Shown in pieces: positions 1-10,728 of a DNA stretch of 64,000 bases. The stretch is from Ephemerocybe angulata (taxonomy: Eukaryota > Basidiomycota > Agaricomycetes > Agaricales > Psathyrellaceae), in assembly GCA_013368325.1 (NCBI GenBank), contig JAACJK010000223.1, forward strand, positions 434,001 through 498,000. The letters run 5' to 3'. Under the pieces are notes generated by a model, which made no database searches, had not been told where the DNA came from, and worked only from the letters and a program-made list of their open reading frames with translations. A program made the translations under genes and the position numbers. Numbering within the stretch: the stretch's first letter is position 1; the number at the start of each line of letters is the position of its first letter.

Positions 1-191
1 TCGTCCAGCTCCCCCAGCGGTTCGACGATTTCGACGCCGATACTTTTGGCCACGTCGTCAATCGGAACCCCTGTTTGAGAATTGTGCTCGACGACGTAGT
101 AGCTGTGGGTATCGTACTCCCGCGCAGCTGGTCTCCGTGGTTGGGCGCGCACGACAAGCGCAGCCAGCGCAATTCTCCAGAGGATGCGCAT
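1..191 (-). CDS. Kexin-like proprotein convertase, N-terminal fragment cut by the window edge
   Basis: The minus strand reads from an ATG at 191 into a hydrophobic signal peptide (MRILWRIALAALVVRA) and the start of a kexin-type propeptide with a YYVVEH motif, ending at the window edge. About 63 residues are visible and no catalytic residue is included. It matches the N-terminus of the kexin copy at 10424 nearly residue for residue; differences include loss of one residue in the signal peptide and a Ser-to-Pro change in the propeptide. A KEX2-type protease would cleave secreted precursors at dibasic sites in the late Golgi. Whether this copy continues intact to the left cannot be seen. Confidence 0.7.
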   Translation of the reverse strand, partial: MRILWRIALAALVVRAQPRRPAAREYDTHSYYVVEHNSQTGVPIDDVAKSIGVEIVEPLGELD

Positions 192-350
192 GTTGCAGAG
201 GTGGAAAAGGAAGAGAAGGAGGTCGGCGTTTCCGGCCAAGCGGTCCAACAACGAGTGCGACCATGGCTCATCATGGTGGGAGTCAAGTGTAACACTCCGA
301 ATTTCAGTCTGATGGGATCTTGACGAATTGAGCGCCGTCCAGCCCTCCAT
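1..350. repeat. Left copy of a direct duplication (partner 10229-10590)
   Basis: Bases 1-350 align in the same orientation with about 10229-10590, covering the kexin N-terminus and about 150 bp upstream of its start codon, with scattered substitutions and small indels. Similarity fades at about 350 and 10590. The left boundary lies outside the window. Confidence 0.85.
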
Positions 351-1000
351 CACTGGTGTACATGCCAGGGAATGACGTAGCTGCGTCTTCCGTCGCTGTG
401 CGTTCCCCCCATCGGCGCACGCATGCGACCCTTCCGTGCTGACGACTGCCTCGGCCCTCGGGCGCAGAATCGATTCGCCCCCTCTTGCGCTCAGTCCACG
501 ACACGCCTCACCTTCCATCCGCGCATGCTCAACGCTCAGTCGTCCCTTCGCGACGCTGATGCGCCTCGGTTCCAGTCCACTGCACATCGTGCCCCAAGGT
601 CGATCCTCGCTGCGCATTCATCACGTACAGCCAGTCGCCCACTCGCGACGCTGAGCTCTATTCCAGACCGCCACGCGCACGGAGCTCAATCCTACCTGGG
701 CGTTGGATCACGTCCATGTACAGTGCAAGTATCTATGTATGTTGTACGCGTACTGACTACTCGAACACCGTGAACCTCGACCCTCTCTGGACGCGCCGCC
801 AACCCTGATCAACGAGGCGCCATCCACCTTCACGGCTGATACCCCCGTCCGCGGCAGGAAATGGTAGAGACCGAGACTTCGATGGATCCCTCCGACGTAT
901 CACTATGAAGTCACATACATTAGCCAGTGTGAAGCTTGAAGGGAGTCGCGTACGTACCAGTGCAGGCTCTGATCACCCCACCCATCCCAGCTAACCCCTG
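351..1000. other. No gene recognised
   Basis: Only short overlapping frames of Arg/Ser/Pro-rich composition are open here. I see no domain, no signal peptide and no convincing exon series. Confidence 0.6.
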
Positions 1001-2660
1001 ACCCCACGCCATTTCAACCCTACAGACTCTGACGACCTGGAAACCGAGCACTACATCAGCAAACGCCCACCCATTCAAGCCCACTGTACTCACCCGTCAT
1101 GAACCCTGGCACCATATGCATCCCGTTGATGCCTTTACGCGCAACGTCTTGCTGGGCCGGCCGATGTTGGGTCCCGAATCGACAAGCGTCGGCCTACAGC
1201 TGGAAATCTGTGTCAGCAACGCGCTAATCAAGACCAACAACCCGCGACGCACCTATCGCCTTCACCGCTGCTACCCCGCACAACCAAATCCCGCATTCTG
1301 GGCCAGCACTCCCATGGCCGAGTCGACGTCGAGCTCAGGGCGCGAGAGATCCCAGGTACGTCGTCGAAATCGCGCTTTCTGGAGGAAGCGATGCTCGCAG
1401 GTCGCGAGGGATCTCAGCACCATTCCAGTCTGCAATCGCACCCGTCAGTCAGTGTGAACATCGAAACAAGTCACGAACGCACCTGCGCGAGCTCTCACTA
1501 CCTCATCCACCGCAGCCCTGACCCCCCGACCCGGCGACCCCACGGTACGTGCTGGCGTATGCGACGAGTATCTGTGAGGCTGTGAGTATCAGGCTTAATG
1601 CGAGCATACGATTCACTCACGTCGCTTCTCCGCACCACAGCCGCGCCGGGTCTTCAAGACACAGATCTAAGTACAGGCAAGGTTAGTGACGACAAGAAGC
1701 GATCAGGAAATGACCGTAGCGACTCACCTATGTTGCAGACAACGATAGCCATGACTGCGAGGGACGAAAAGTGAACGTCAGACACACCCCCAAAGCAAAC
1801 GACGGCCGACTCACTCTGATATCTTAAGGACGGTGGGGCGGCCTTCGTGCCGGTGTTGGCGAATGCCCCGTTTTAGGCCTTGGCTGTGGTGCAGAAGTGT
1901 GAGTACCGACGAAGGCGAGCTGAGGGAGGTGCGTACACTGGGGTACGGGTCAGAGCAAAGGCGAAATCCTAACAGCACTTCGTCAGGTCATGAAGAAAAA
2001 GTCCAAAATTGAACTCACCTCGAGCACACCGCGCCGCACAACGAGCTCGGCCCTACGCACAGTGCCAACGGAGCATTAGAACTCGAAGAAAAAGCCAGAC
2101 TGCGACGACTTACCTTCTCATTGTCCACGATGGCGACGGCGACGGCGACGACGACGGCGACGACGACTAATGCATGTCGGTGGACGCTGGTCATGCTCTG
2201 TGTCGGCGGCGATTGCTACATTGCGGTTGGTAAGAGGCGGGGAGGGTGTCGACGAGGGAGGGCTGGACACCTAAACGTGGACGAGGCGACGCGTCAGTCA
2301 ACGAACACAGAAACAAGCGAGAAAAAACTCACCTCGAGTACCGCGGCGCACGACGAGCTCGACCCTACGCGCACAGTGAGCACTCGAATAAAAGAGGCAC
2401 AGACGGTGAGCACTCACTCGAATATCCTTGCTCATCGTCACCGACGACGACGATGATACGTGTTGGAGGGGGAAAGGTGGGGAAGGAAGGATGGACGTGG
2501 CAGAGAAGAGAGAGGGGTCGTGCGACTTAAACGAAGGGAAGGCAGTGACATCAGTCACACTTCGCGTCGCGTCGCGGCAGACAGGGGCGGGCGGCGGACT
2601 CACCTCGAGCTCGTCGTGGACGACGACGACGACGAGAGAATGTAAACGACGAGCAAGGGG
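1001..2660 (-). other. Possible minus-strand microexon transcript with a duplicated module
   Basis: Strong 5' splice-site sequences (GTGAGT or GTAAGT) occur on the minus strand with donor G at about 2603, 2332, 2113, 2018 and 1727. Three are preceded by the same CTCGAG exon end. Two candidate exons, about 2020-2055 and 2334-2369, start after a CGTAG acceptor and would encode a similar short Arg/Val-rich peptide (ELVVRRG). Trinucleotide CGA/CGG runs at 2130-2170 and 2615-2637 lie inside. No family is recognised, and it may be non-coding or decayed. Confidence 0.3.
2010..2380. repeat. Two copies of a ~50-bp module about 315 bp apart
   Basis: About 2013-2062 and 2327-2377 are the same sequence with a few substitutions: an ACTCACCTCGAG start, then a stretch containing ACGAGCTCG and CCCTACGC. 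The copies are in direct orientation. Each contains a candidate minus-strand exon together with its donor. Confidence 0.7.
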
Positions 2661-3329
2661 GTGGATGGAGAAATGCAGCAGCGCAGAAAATTGAGAAAGC
2701 GAATTAAAGGTGGAAATGGAAATGTTGGAGGGAAGAGGGAGGATGATGAACTCGGGCGCGCCGAGCCACCTTTTATACACCACCAACCACCCCTCCTAAA
2801 TCTCCGAGCTCCCCTTTCGAATATGCCACGTAATGTAAAGAAATATACACTATTGCTTCCCCAAGTCTGCCGAATACAATTTGTTGCGTACCGACGAACT
2901 TACGTGCGGCGCAAGGCATCGCACCTCCTCCGATTCGCTCACCACAAGATCTTCCCTCAGGAACGCTCAGCTAGTCCATTCTACCCGTCTACCATCAGCA
3001 CGTGAGTGATATATAAGCCTGCCAAGACCACCGGGTACCTGAAATTGAACGGGTGTGAAGCGAATGAGTTCGGAAGGGGTGAGGAGGAGAACGTCCGGAT
3101 GGGGACGCGTGCATCGAATTTCTGGATGTACTGAGTTCACCGGGGCGTTGGGGGACATTCAAGTATGTTAGGGGTTGTGGTATAATGTATTCTAGTTACT
3201 GTTTATATGTCATTTAAACAGTATTTACGTGCGTAGAGCTCACTTACAACGTGCCCGCAACCGGTTCTAATCCCTCAATATCGTACTCACCGAGAGCCGA
3301 GGCACAGAGATCTTACCAAGCCCACTCCA

Positions 3330-4690
3330 ATATACGTATACCTATTAATAGAGATTTCCAAGAACTGTTCTGTGTGTTTTACGACCCTTTACACACCGAA
3401 CATGTCCAATCTACTCCCGCTCACCCCATTCAATGAATTCCAACATCGCAACTCGGAACCTTCAGCAAGCACGATGACAGCTGTCAGGCTGTGTGGGAGA
3501 CATAACGGTATTGTAATTGAATCTGTACGAGACCCGGTTTTAACGTGTAATGGAGGGATACGGTGTGCGAAGTGCGGTGAATCTACTTTGTGTGAATGCC
3601 CAATGCGTTTGAGAAAAGGCATTTTGAGGGAGGCTCCATCTCTCAGACTCTCCAAGCTCAACCTATGAGTTATATACAACCCATACTACTTCGACCTACC
3701 CAACAAAATACCTCACATCCATCGGTAAACGTGAATTCACGCACGGGCGCCTATTTCATCCAACTCGGCCACCGATGACGCGCACTCATTTTTCGAGTCC
3801 GTATGACCTCACCACCTCAATTAGACGCTACTCTGACGCCTAAAATGCGTGGAATAGGCCCGTCACATACCAATGTATCCCGAAGGCTAAAGTACCATTA
3901 ACGTGGATTCCGGAATTAGGACAAACTCCCGTTGCGCGCAAGCCCGCAACGAGATCGGTGAGTTGTCGATGTCACCTTGGCGAGTCGCACAGGATAGTAT
4001 TACGCCCGCTCAGATGTACGTATACCTATTAATAGAAGCTCCCAATTACAATCCTGTATGTTCACGTACAGCCCAGTACATACGGAACGCGTCCAATCTT
4101 CTCCCGCTCACCCCATTCAAGAAATTACAACGGAGCTTTCGTCAAGCACGATGACAGCTGTCAGGCTGTGTGAGAATAACAAAACTTTAAGCTAGCGTGA
4201 TTGGAACTGTGCGAATTCCGGTTTGAACGTGCAATGGGATGCGAAATGCCAAGGATGCTGAATCTGCTTGTGCAATGTCCAATTGTGTTTGAGAAAGTGA
4301 TTTTGAAGGAGGATGAAATCCTCTGACTATACAAGCTCTCTTTGTGAGTAGTATACAGACCACAATCAATGCAGAAATCCCCACTAAATACTTTATCTCC
4401 GTCGTTGGATATCAATCCGTTCTCGGGCGCCTATTTAGCCAAACCGACCACCAATGACGCGCACTCACTTTAAGGTTTTGCATGACCTCACCACCACTAT
4501 TAGGCAGCACGGAAATAAGCAAGAATAAATGAGCCAGGCACGTCATACCCCAAGTACCACAATAACGCAAAATCCAACCAACGTGCATTCCGGAAATAGG
4601 ACAAACTCCTTTTCAGCATTGAGATCGGCGTACTGTCGATCTCACCTTCGTCGGTCTAGGAAAGTATAATCGGGGCTATTTACGAGAGAT
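3330..4690. repeat. Diverged tandem direct repeat, two units of about 680 bp
   Basis: Unit 1 (about 3330-4015) and unit 2 (about 4016-4690) share ordered blocks at constant spacing: TACGTATACCTATTAATAG at 3333 and 4017, a CTCCCGCTCACCCCATTCAA block, GATGACAGCTGTCAGGCTGT at 3473 and 4150, a GGGCGCCTATTT block, and ACGCGCACTCA. Both units then end with a related GGACAAACTCC segment. Short indels shift the spacing by only a few bases. Neither unit has a long ORF or terminal repeats that I can see. Function is unknown. Confidence 0.8.
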
Positions 4691-5560
4691 AAATTTTGCA
4701 CGTCGGGTCTCGTTTAACGTTCCCAGAGGGTGATTTCGTGGGAGAGAGGGCTTGAGGGGGCCGGGAAACGGGGAAAACACTTTATCAATCTACATACTCT
4801 CTTCTTGCATCTTGGCTTGGCGGACGACGACTGACAGCGCTCCAGACCGATTTGTCACACGTACGTACGTTATTTTTAAATATAGTACAGTGACCTTGAA
4901 GCTTCTAAATGGCGCTTTCGGACGAAGATGGGTATGAGGAAGGGGATGTATGGTTAACATGCGCCAAGCTCATCTTGTTCTTTACTGGGTTTGTCTCTCG
5001 TTCGGAGACCTCTGGGTATCTTTATATTTCAGATAAAAGACTATATAACATGTTAAAATGCCCCTACACACTGGAGCGCGTTGAAATAGACTTGTAAACA
5101 GGTTAACAAGAAATAAGCGCCCGTGGCGCGTTCAATCGCTCATTTTGCTATCTGGCTTCGGCGGAAGTCCCCGTGTAAAAATAGACATTTTATTTTGAAG
5201 GCATACGGCATAAGCAATGTGTAAATGGCCATGAGCCTATTTCTCAGGCCCCGGAGTCCCGAGAAAGAAACTGAAAGAAACCAAGTACCGAGAGCTCCGT
5301 GACGTTCATCTCCGGAGTCTACACGCCAAAATTCGGCTTAACGGCACCCGGGCTTTAGCGAGCAACTGCAATCGCAAACACACGCTGCCACGGAATTACC
5401 ACAACTGTGCTGGTGGGTGTCTTAGGCCGGCAGCATCGCAAGCGTCGCATTCGGAACTCTCAAAGGCCAAACAATAGCGCCGGTTGACTCAATATCGCAA
5501 CGTAAATGGGATGCGGGACAATCAGCGGGGACAGCGTGTGAGGGGAAACGTAACGTTAGA
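4691..5560. other. No gene recognised
   Basis: This AT-richer stretch separates the tandem repeat from the microexon-like unit. The longest frames are about 60 residues with no recognisable domain or signal. Confidence 0.55.
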
Positions 5561-5589
5561 AATGAGTCTAAATTATTGTATGTAGCGAG

Positions 5590-7895
5590 GGTGACGTACC
5601 AGCGGGATATAGAGAATTTGGAATGTCTGGGCGAGAGCTAAATTTAGGAATGTGAGCACGGCACGAGGAGCTATCGGAGGGTACGCATACCATTCTGAAC
5701 CGACAATCGACGTCGGAGTACTGTTTCGTATTGACCCGAGGCACTGGATATTGACCTCGGGCCCAGGCGCGCGGGGATGTGGGGACGTTGATGCCGCCAA
5801 GTTTTTATCACTAACTTGGCGGCCCCCTGGAAATACACTAAGCGTCTATGTCTACGCTACGGTAACCTACGCGAATCTACTCTAAATTAAATCTATATGT
5901 CTATTTCTCAAGAACCCCGTGGTACGGACGGTTTGGTGGCAAGGGAGGTGGCGTAGCGGTGGGTGTGTGAAACCGTCAGCAACAATTTTCGGAAAGGCAG
6001 AGAAGTGACGTACCGGCGGGAGACAAACTCAGGTCGAAGGCAATCTGTCGATCCGGGAGATATATCAGTTTTAAAGGGGGAATGCGAACGTGAGAGGCCA
6101 AGCACGTACCGTGGGGTGCGAATATTGAACAGACTTCAGGAACGCGGACCTAAATTAAGACGTATCAGGAGGTGCTGGAAAGGAGGGAGGAATGAGCTTA
6201 CCGCCCAAAATAGCGATTTTCTAGGCAAATAGACATGTCAGGATGTGTCAAGTGATATTAAAATGACGTCCTTACCGGATCCGCGATACGGTGGCGCCAG
6301 GGTGAGCTTGGTGAGCGTCTACCTGACAAAATAGCAACAGAAATGAATCCGGGGAGAGGGATGCGGCTGAGAAGTGGTGGAACGTACCTCAAAGCGAGCT
6401 CGCGCGCCCTCGCATTCCGCTAACGCCGTCGAGTTGATCGGGAGTGAGTGAGCGAGTCAAATCGAGAACGACGATGCACTCGCAGAAACTCAAATTGTCC
6501 TGAAGGTGGCCTTGGTGAGTGTCCACAAAAGAAAGGCAAGCTTAAGACGACGTACCGAGTATGACTCACGACAGAAATGGTTCCCGCGAGTGACAGCGTC
6601 CCGATGGGATGGGTGGCGGGATGATGCATGCTGGCAACGGATCGGAACGGCCTTGGGGGCGGTCGGATGGCGATTCCACGACAGAAATCCGTCCGGCGAG
6701 CGAGCTATCAGAGGGTATGGCTGGTGGAAGGAGAAGAGAGCTGTGTGCAGGACGTACCACATGCGAGGCGTCGTCAACAAATTGCGGGTCCGTCGAATCT
6801 AGAAAGCATCATATGTCAGAGCTGAGAGCACAAAGTGAGGCTGGACATGTAGCGAGCGTCCGGAGGACGCTCGCGTCGAATGACAAGCAGTGAGCAACGC
6901 ACCTTGTTAATGGGGTTCCTGCCGTGTTCCGTGAACGAATTAAGCCTCGAGGTCGTGATTGATGTTGTGCTCGTGTGCGTCGCCAGCGACGTGCTGAAGG
7001 TCTTGTGCCAGCGAAGAATCTGAAAGTGGGGGTCATCGACATAGCCATATGTGAAACTGATAGTCTCTCAGCGTACCTGGCGTCGTCTTGAGGCAACATA
7101 ATTTCTTCCGGACGGAAAACGGGACGTTAGCACTTGCGTATGGCATGTGGGGAAGGCTGAAAACTGGCTATGACATACTGGAATGGCTTTGACACGACGT
7201 ATCGACTTCCGGAAAACGGGGTGCACCTGTCGTGCTGGCGAGCGTGGATGAGCTCGTCTGGGCGTCGGGTGCGTTGTTGCCGACAGTCTAGAGTGGTCTT
7301 GAAGCGCTTGAGAGAATGTCAGGTGCGGTGGTCTTGCGTGAAGAAGACTAGACGTATCGACGTCCGCTGAGCGAAGGTTGGGAGAGGGGAGCGATGTGAG
7401 GGGAAGAAAGAATAAGTCGGGAGACTGCTGGAGACTCACGGGCGGGTCTCGGTGGGAATCAGCCAACAGATATTACGCGTCCATTGCCACGTCGAGGTGG
7501 ACTCTGAACCGAGAAGATGCGGGAATGGTGTGCGGCGGACGCTGTACGTTAAAGTTAAAGATTTAGGTCATCGCGTCGGCCAGTTGTTCACAGGAATGCA
7601 AATATATTGAGTAGACTACTTTACAGAAGGAAGTAACTAAGAAGTAATTTAGAATGCAGTCGACACTCTCCAATTAACTTGCGTCGCACAAGTGCTCGAG
7701 GAAGGCGAAGGGAGAGAGAATGCCGGAAAGCCGGAGGGAGTATAGACGCTATGACAGAAGGAATGCGCTTACCGACGACACCGCAAAGATATCGCCGGTC
7801 GGTCGCGCTCGTCACGGGTCTGAATCAACAGACCCAGCGCGTTACCGTCACGTCACAGCAGGGTATATAACCTGGAAGACCATCATCAACTTACC
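5590..7895 (-). other. Candidate microexon-rich gene or transcript on the minus strand
   Basis: Consensus-like 5' splice sites (GTACGT, GTAAGC, GTAAGG, GTGCGT, GTGAGT) occur repeatedly on the minus strand. Candidate exons end at about 7440, 7077, 6903, 6758, 6556, 6388, 6276, 6202, 6110, 6014 and 5600, with further donors near 7893 and 7772. Several are preceded by a pyrimidine-rich AG acceptor only 19-47 bp away: 6202-6220 (19 bp), 6014-6044 (31 bp) and 6276-6322 (47 bp). Intron-sized gaps are about 45-120 bp. Two stretches near 6550-6710 encode the same peptide idea (SLAG-x-ISVV), which suggests exon duplication. I do not recognise the product. A decayed gene or a non-coding spliced RNA are alternatives. 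Confidence 0.4.
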
Positions 7896-8912
7896 GGTAC
7901 CCACCCATTATGCCCTGACTCTGTGCGCCATCGTCGTACCCCTGCATTGCTGCCCCCTCCCTACCGTGCACTCGTCGTACCCCCTTCGTCGTCGAGCCTC
8001 CTCATCCACTCATTGTACTCCCCTTCGACGTCGAGCCTCATCATCCACTCGTCGTACTCGTCTGCCAAATGGAGTCTCCCCGACCACCGCCTCGTCCCCG
8101 CCACACCTCTTCCCTCCCACCATTGACCACCCTCCATTGACTCAACTCTCGTCCACCCTCTCCACCAAGATATCACCCTCTGGCACCTGGACGGACGCTT
8201 GAAGTTAGAGGTCGTATCATCGTCCCAGGCCCCACAGACCCACAGACCGGTCCGCCCTCGCCCCCCTGTGCCGTCGCTACCCCCCTCGCTATCCTGCCCG
8301 ACAAGTCCATCATCACCCATCGCACCTCTGTGCCAAGTCCTTGGCACGTGAAGACTGTATCTCCGCCACGAACCTCCCGCGTCGTCCGCTTGAGTGCCGT
8401 GTCGCGCTCCTTCGACACATACATTTCCGTCGGCGCCAGCGTAGCGCGGCCGTGGTCACCCCAACATCCCCCATCCGCGAGCACCATCCTCGCGCCCGCG
8501 CCCTTGGCATGCGCCGTGGTCGTTCCATCGCACCCTGCGCTTCAGGTCGTCATTCTGGTACTAGGAGCCCCAATCTAAATTCGACGAACCTTTTACGCCA
8601 CGCGTCCCCATCTACTCGCCCTCCATCCTCCACTCCAATGCCCTGTTGCTCCGTGCCTGCCTCCTTGCGATGACGGCGCAGCACTCCGCCCATCGTCGCA
8701 CCCCCGCCGTCCCTTCGTTCGTCGTAGCGTAGTCGTAGTCGTACCTGCATGTAGTAGTCAGTAGATAGGCCCTCCCGGTCCCGGTGCGCGGACGTACGGC
8801 GTTATGCTGTGCGTCTGCGCGCCGGGGCCGATAATGGAGGAGGGCGGAGAATGAAACACCTATGAAAAGTTCACGAAAGTTCGTTTTACGGTCGGAGAAA
8901 GCACATACCAAG
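7896..8912. other. No gene recognised; short tandem repeat inside
   Basis: The region is C-rich on the plus strand with Pro/Ser/Arg-rich open frames that look like composition artefacts. About 7971-8060 is a ~40-bp unit repeated a little over twice (TCGTCGTAC...GTCGAGCCTC...CATCCACTC). The segment adjoining 8913 looks like decayed continuation of the kexin copy in other frames. Confidence 0.5.
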
Positions 8913-10424
8913 TTAGGTCTGGAACCACTCGCTCCCACGATTTCGCAGCCACCCGTCGAGCACCCCAAACCCGTGCTCTCCGCTCGCCATTCTCGACCAG
9001 TCGGGGTCGTGGGGTTGATCTGGTGCGCGGTACTGCATGTCGCGCCATGTGAGATCTGGGCGGACCTGCAGCGCAAGGACGAACACGCCGGCGACGTTAG
9101 GTGCCGCCGCGGACGTGCCTCCGTGGGTGTCTGCGCACTGATTCTTTCCCCTATCGGTGGTAACCTACGACACAGTCAGTCAGATGGCGCATCGTTGGGT
9201 AGGCGAACTCACGATGGATTTCCCGCTCCCAGAGGTATAAGCGACGACCATGACCGCGGCGCACGCTTCTGAGTACTTGGGGTGCAAGCCCTTCTGATCG
9301 ACCGCGCCCACCGTCACGGAGTAGATACTGTTTGTGTAGCCATCGAAGTTGCATTGGTCTCCGGACCAGCCGCCATTCCCAGCCGCAAAGACGAACACCG
9401 AACCTTTACCCCCTCGTCCCTTGTTGATTCCGTTCAAGACGGCTTTTCGAACAATGTATTTGGGGCGCTGCATCTTGGTGCCGTCGTCTCGAGGGCCCCA
9501 GCTACAGCTGTAGAGCGAGACATCCTGGAAACCATAGTTGAGCGCGATGGCTTCGTCTGCCAGAGTGATCCTGCCTGAGAGGATGCGGATTCCAGCGACT
9601 TTGGCGTCGTAGGCGATACCGACTCCGCAGGCCTTGTTCTTGACTGCGGCGATTTGCCCTGCACATCGTGTGCCATGGCTATCGAACTCCTGCTTCGGTG
9701 TGGGGAGGGCTTGATGGTCGTTGAAATCATACGAGTTCTTCGCATCCTGGAGGCAAAGTTGGTGTGAATTCAGAGAATAGTGGTACAGACGTACGAAGTT
9801 GGCTGCCAGGTCGACGCTCGTGTAGTCAAGACCATCGTCGATGAGGCCTGCGAGTACCCCTTTGCCCGTAATCCCTTCCGCCCATAGCCCAGTCACGTTC
9901 ATCATGTGCTCAGGGTACTCGTCGTTCACGATATGCCACTGTTTTGGGAACATCGGGTCGTCGATGCGAAACTGCTTCTTGACGACCGCAGCCTTCGGTG
10001 GGGGATGAATCGGTGGAGGTGCGCGCTTCTCCAGGTGCTGGAGCTCCTGTCGCTCGAGGAACGCTATCGAGTGGTACAGCCGTTTTGAGAACTCGACGTC
10101 CTCCTCCGATCGAGCCTGGAGCCGGTCGTCTGAGAGTGCCACATCCCGTAGCGACTGGTATGCGTCGATTACAGGGTCAAATCCTCTTGCCTCCAAGTCT
10201 CCGGATGTTGCTGTCCTCACCACCCAGTGGTCGTCCAGCTCCCCCAGGGGTTCGACGATTTCGACCCCGATACTTTTCGCCACGTCGTCAATCGAAACCC
10301 CTGTTTGAGAATTGTGTTCAACGACGTAGTAGCTGTGGGTATCGTACTCCCGCGCCGCTGGTCTTCGTGGTTGGGCCCGCACGACAAGCGCAGCCAGCGC
10401 AATTGGCCTCCAGAGGAAGCGCAT
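8913..10424 (-). pseudogene. Kexin-like (KEX2-type, S8B) protease copy, frameshifted and lacking the P-domain
   Basis: Exons 10424-9795, 9746-9213 and 9164-8913 are separated by two 48-bp introns. The protein begins with a signal peptide (MRFLWRP...) and a propeptide, followed by the subtilisin domain: Asp in DDGLDY, His in HGTRCAGQ, SCSWGPRDDG, oxyanion Asn in FAAGNGG, and Ser in HGGTSAAAP. After TWRDMQY the frame breaks: family-like segments (AHQINP, GFGVLD, SWERVVPDLTWY) lie in three different frames, and the read frame stops at 8913. A normal kexin continues with an LCVRTA-type helix, a P-domain and a membrane anchor, none of which is seen. I infer a recently decayed copy. The start was chosen at the ATG before the signal peptide; an in-frame ATG at 10532 is less likely. 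Confidence 0.85.
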
Positions 10425-10728
10425 TTTGCAGATGTGGAAAAGGAAGAGAAGGGGGTCGGCGTTTCCGGCCAAACGGTCCAGCAACGAGTGCGACCATGGC
10501 TCATCATGGTGGGAGTCAAGTGGGTATAACACTCCGAATTTCAGTCTGATGGGATCTTGACGAATTTAGCGCCGTCCATATGCTCCATCACTGCTGTAAG
10601 TAGTACATACGTTTAAATCTGGCGTCTACGTAGTGCTCGGAAGGGAGTCAGAAAGCGAAATACAGAGCGGATATATCTGATACATGCTCACACGTCTTCT
10701 AAACTTGAGGTTTCCAGCTCACAGTCTT

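Noticed and set aside
423..773. Open frames of 70-116 codons near the left edge
   Set aside because: They are Arg/Ser/Pro-rich, overlap in several frames and have no domain or exon context; composition artefacts are more likely.
2298..2786. 162-codon minus-strand frame
   Set aside because: It crosses several strong splice donors and the duplicated microexon module, and begins with a Leu-rich low-complexity stretch; it is better read as intron plus small exons.
10425..10532. Start of the kexin copy at the in-frame ATG 10532
   Set aside because: The ATG at 10424 directly precedes the signal peptide, and the left copy has the matching ATG at 191; the longer form would bury the signal sequence.
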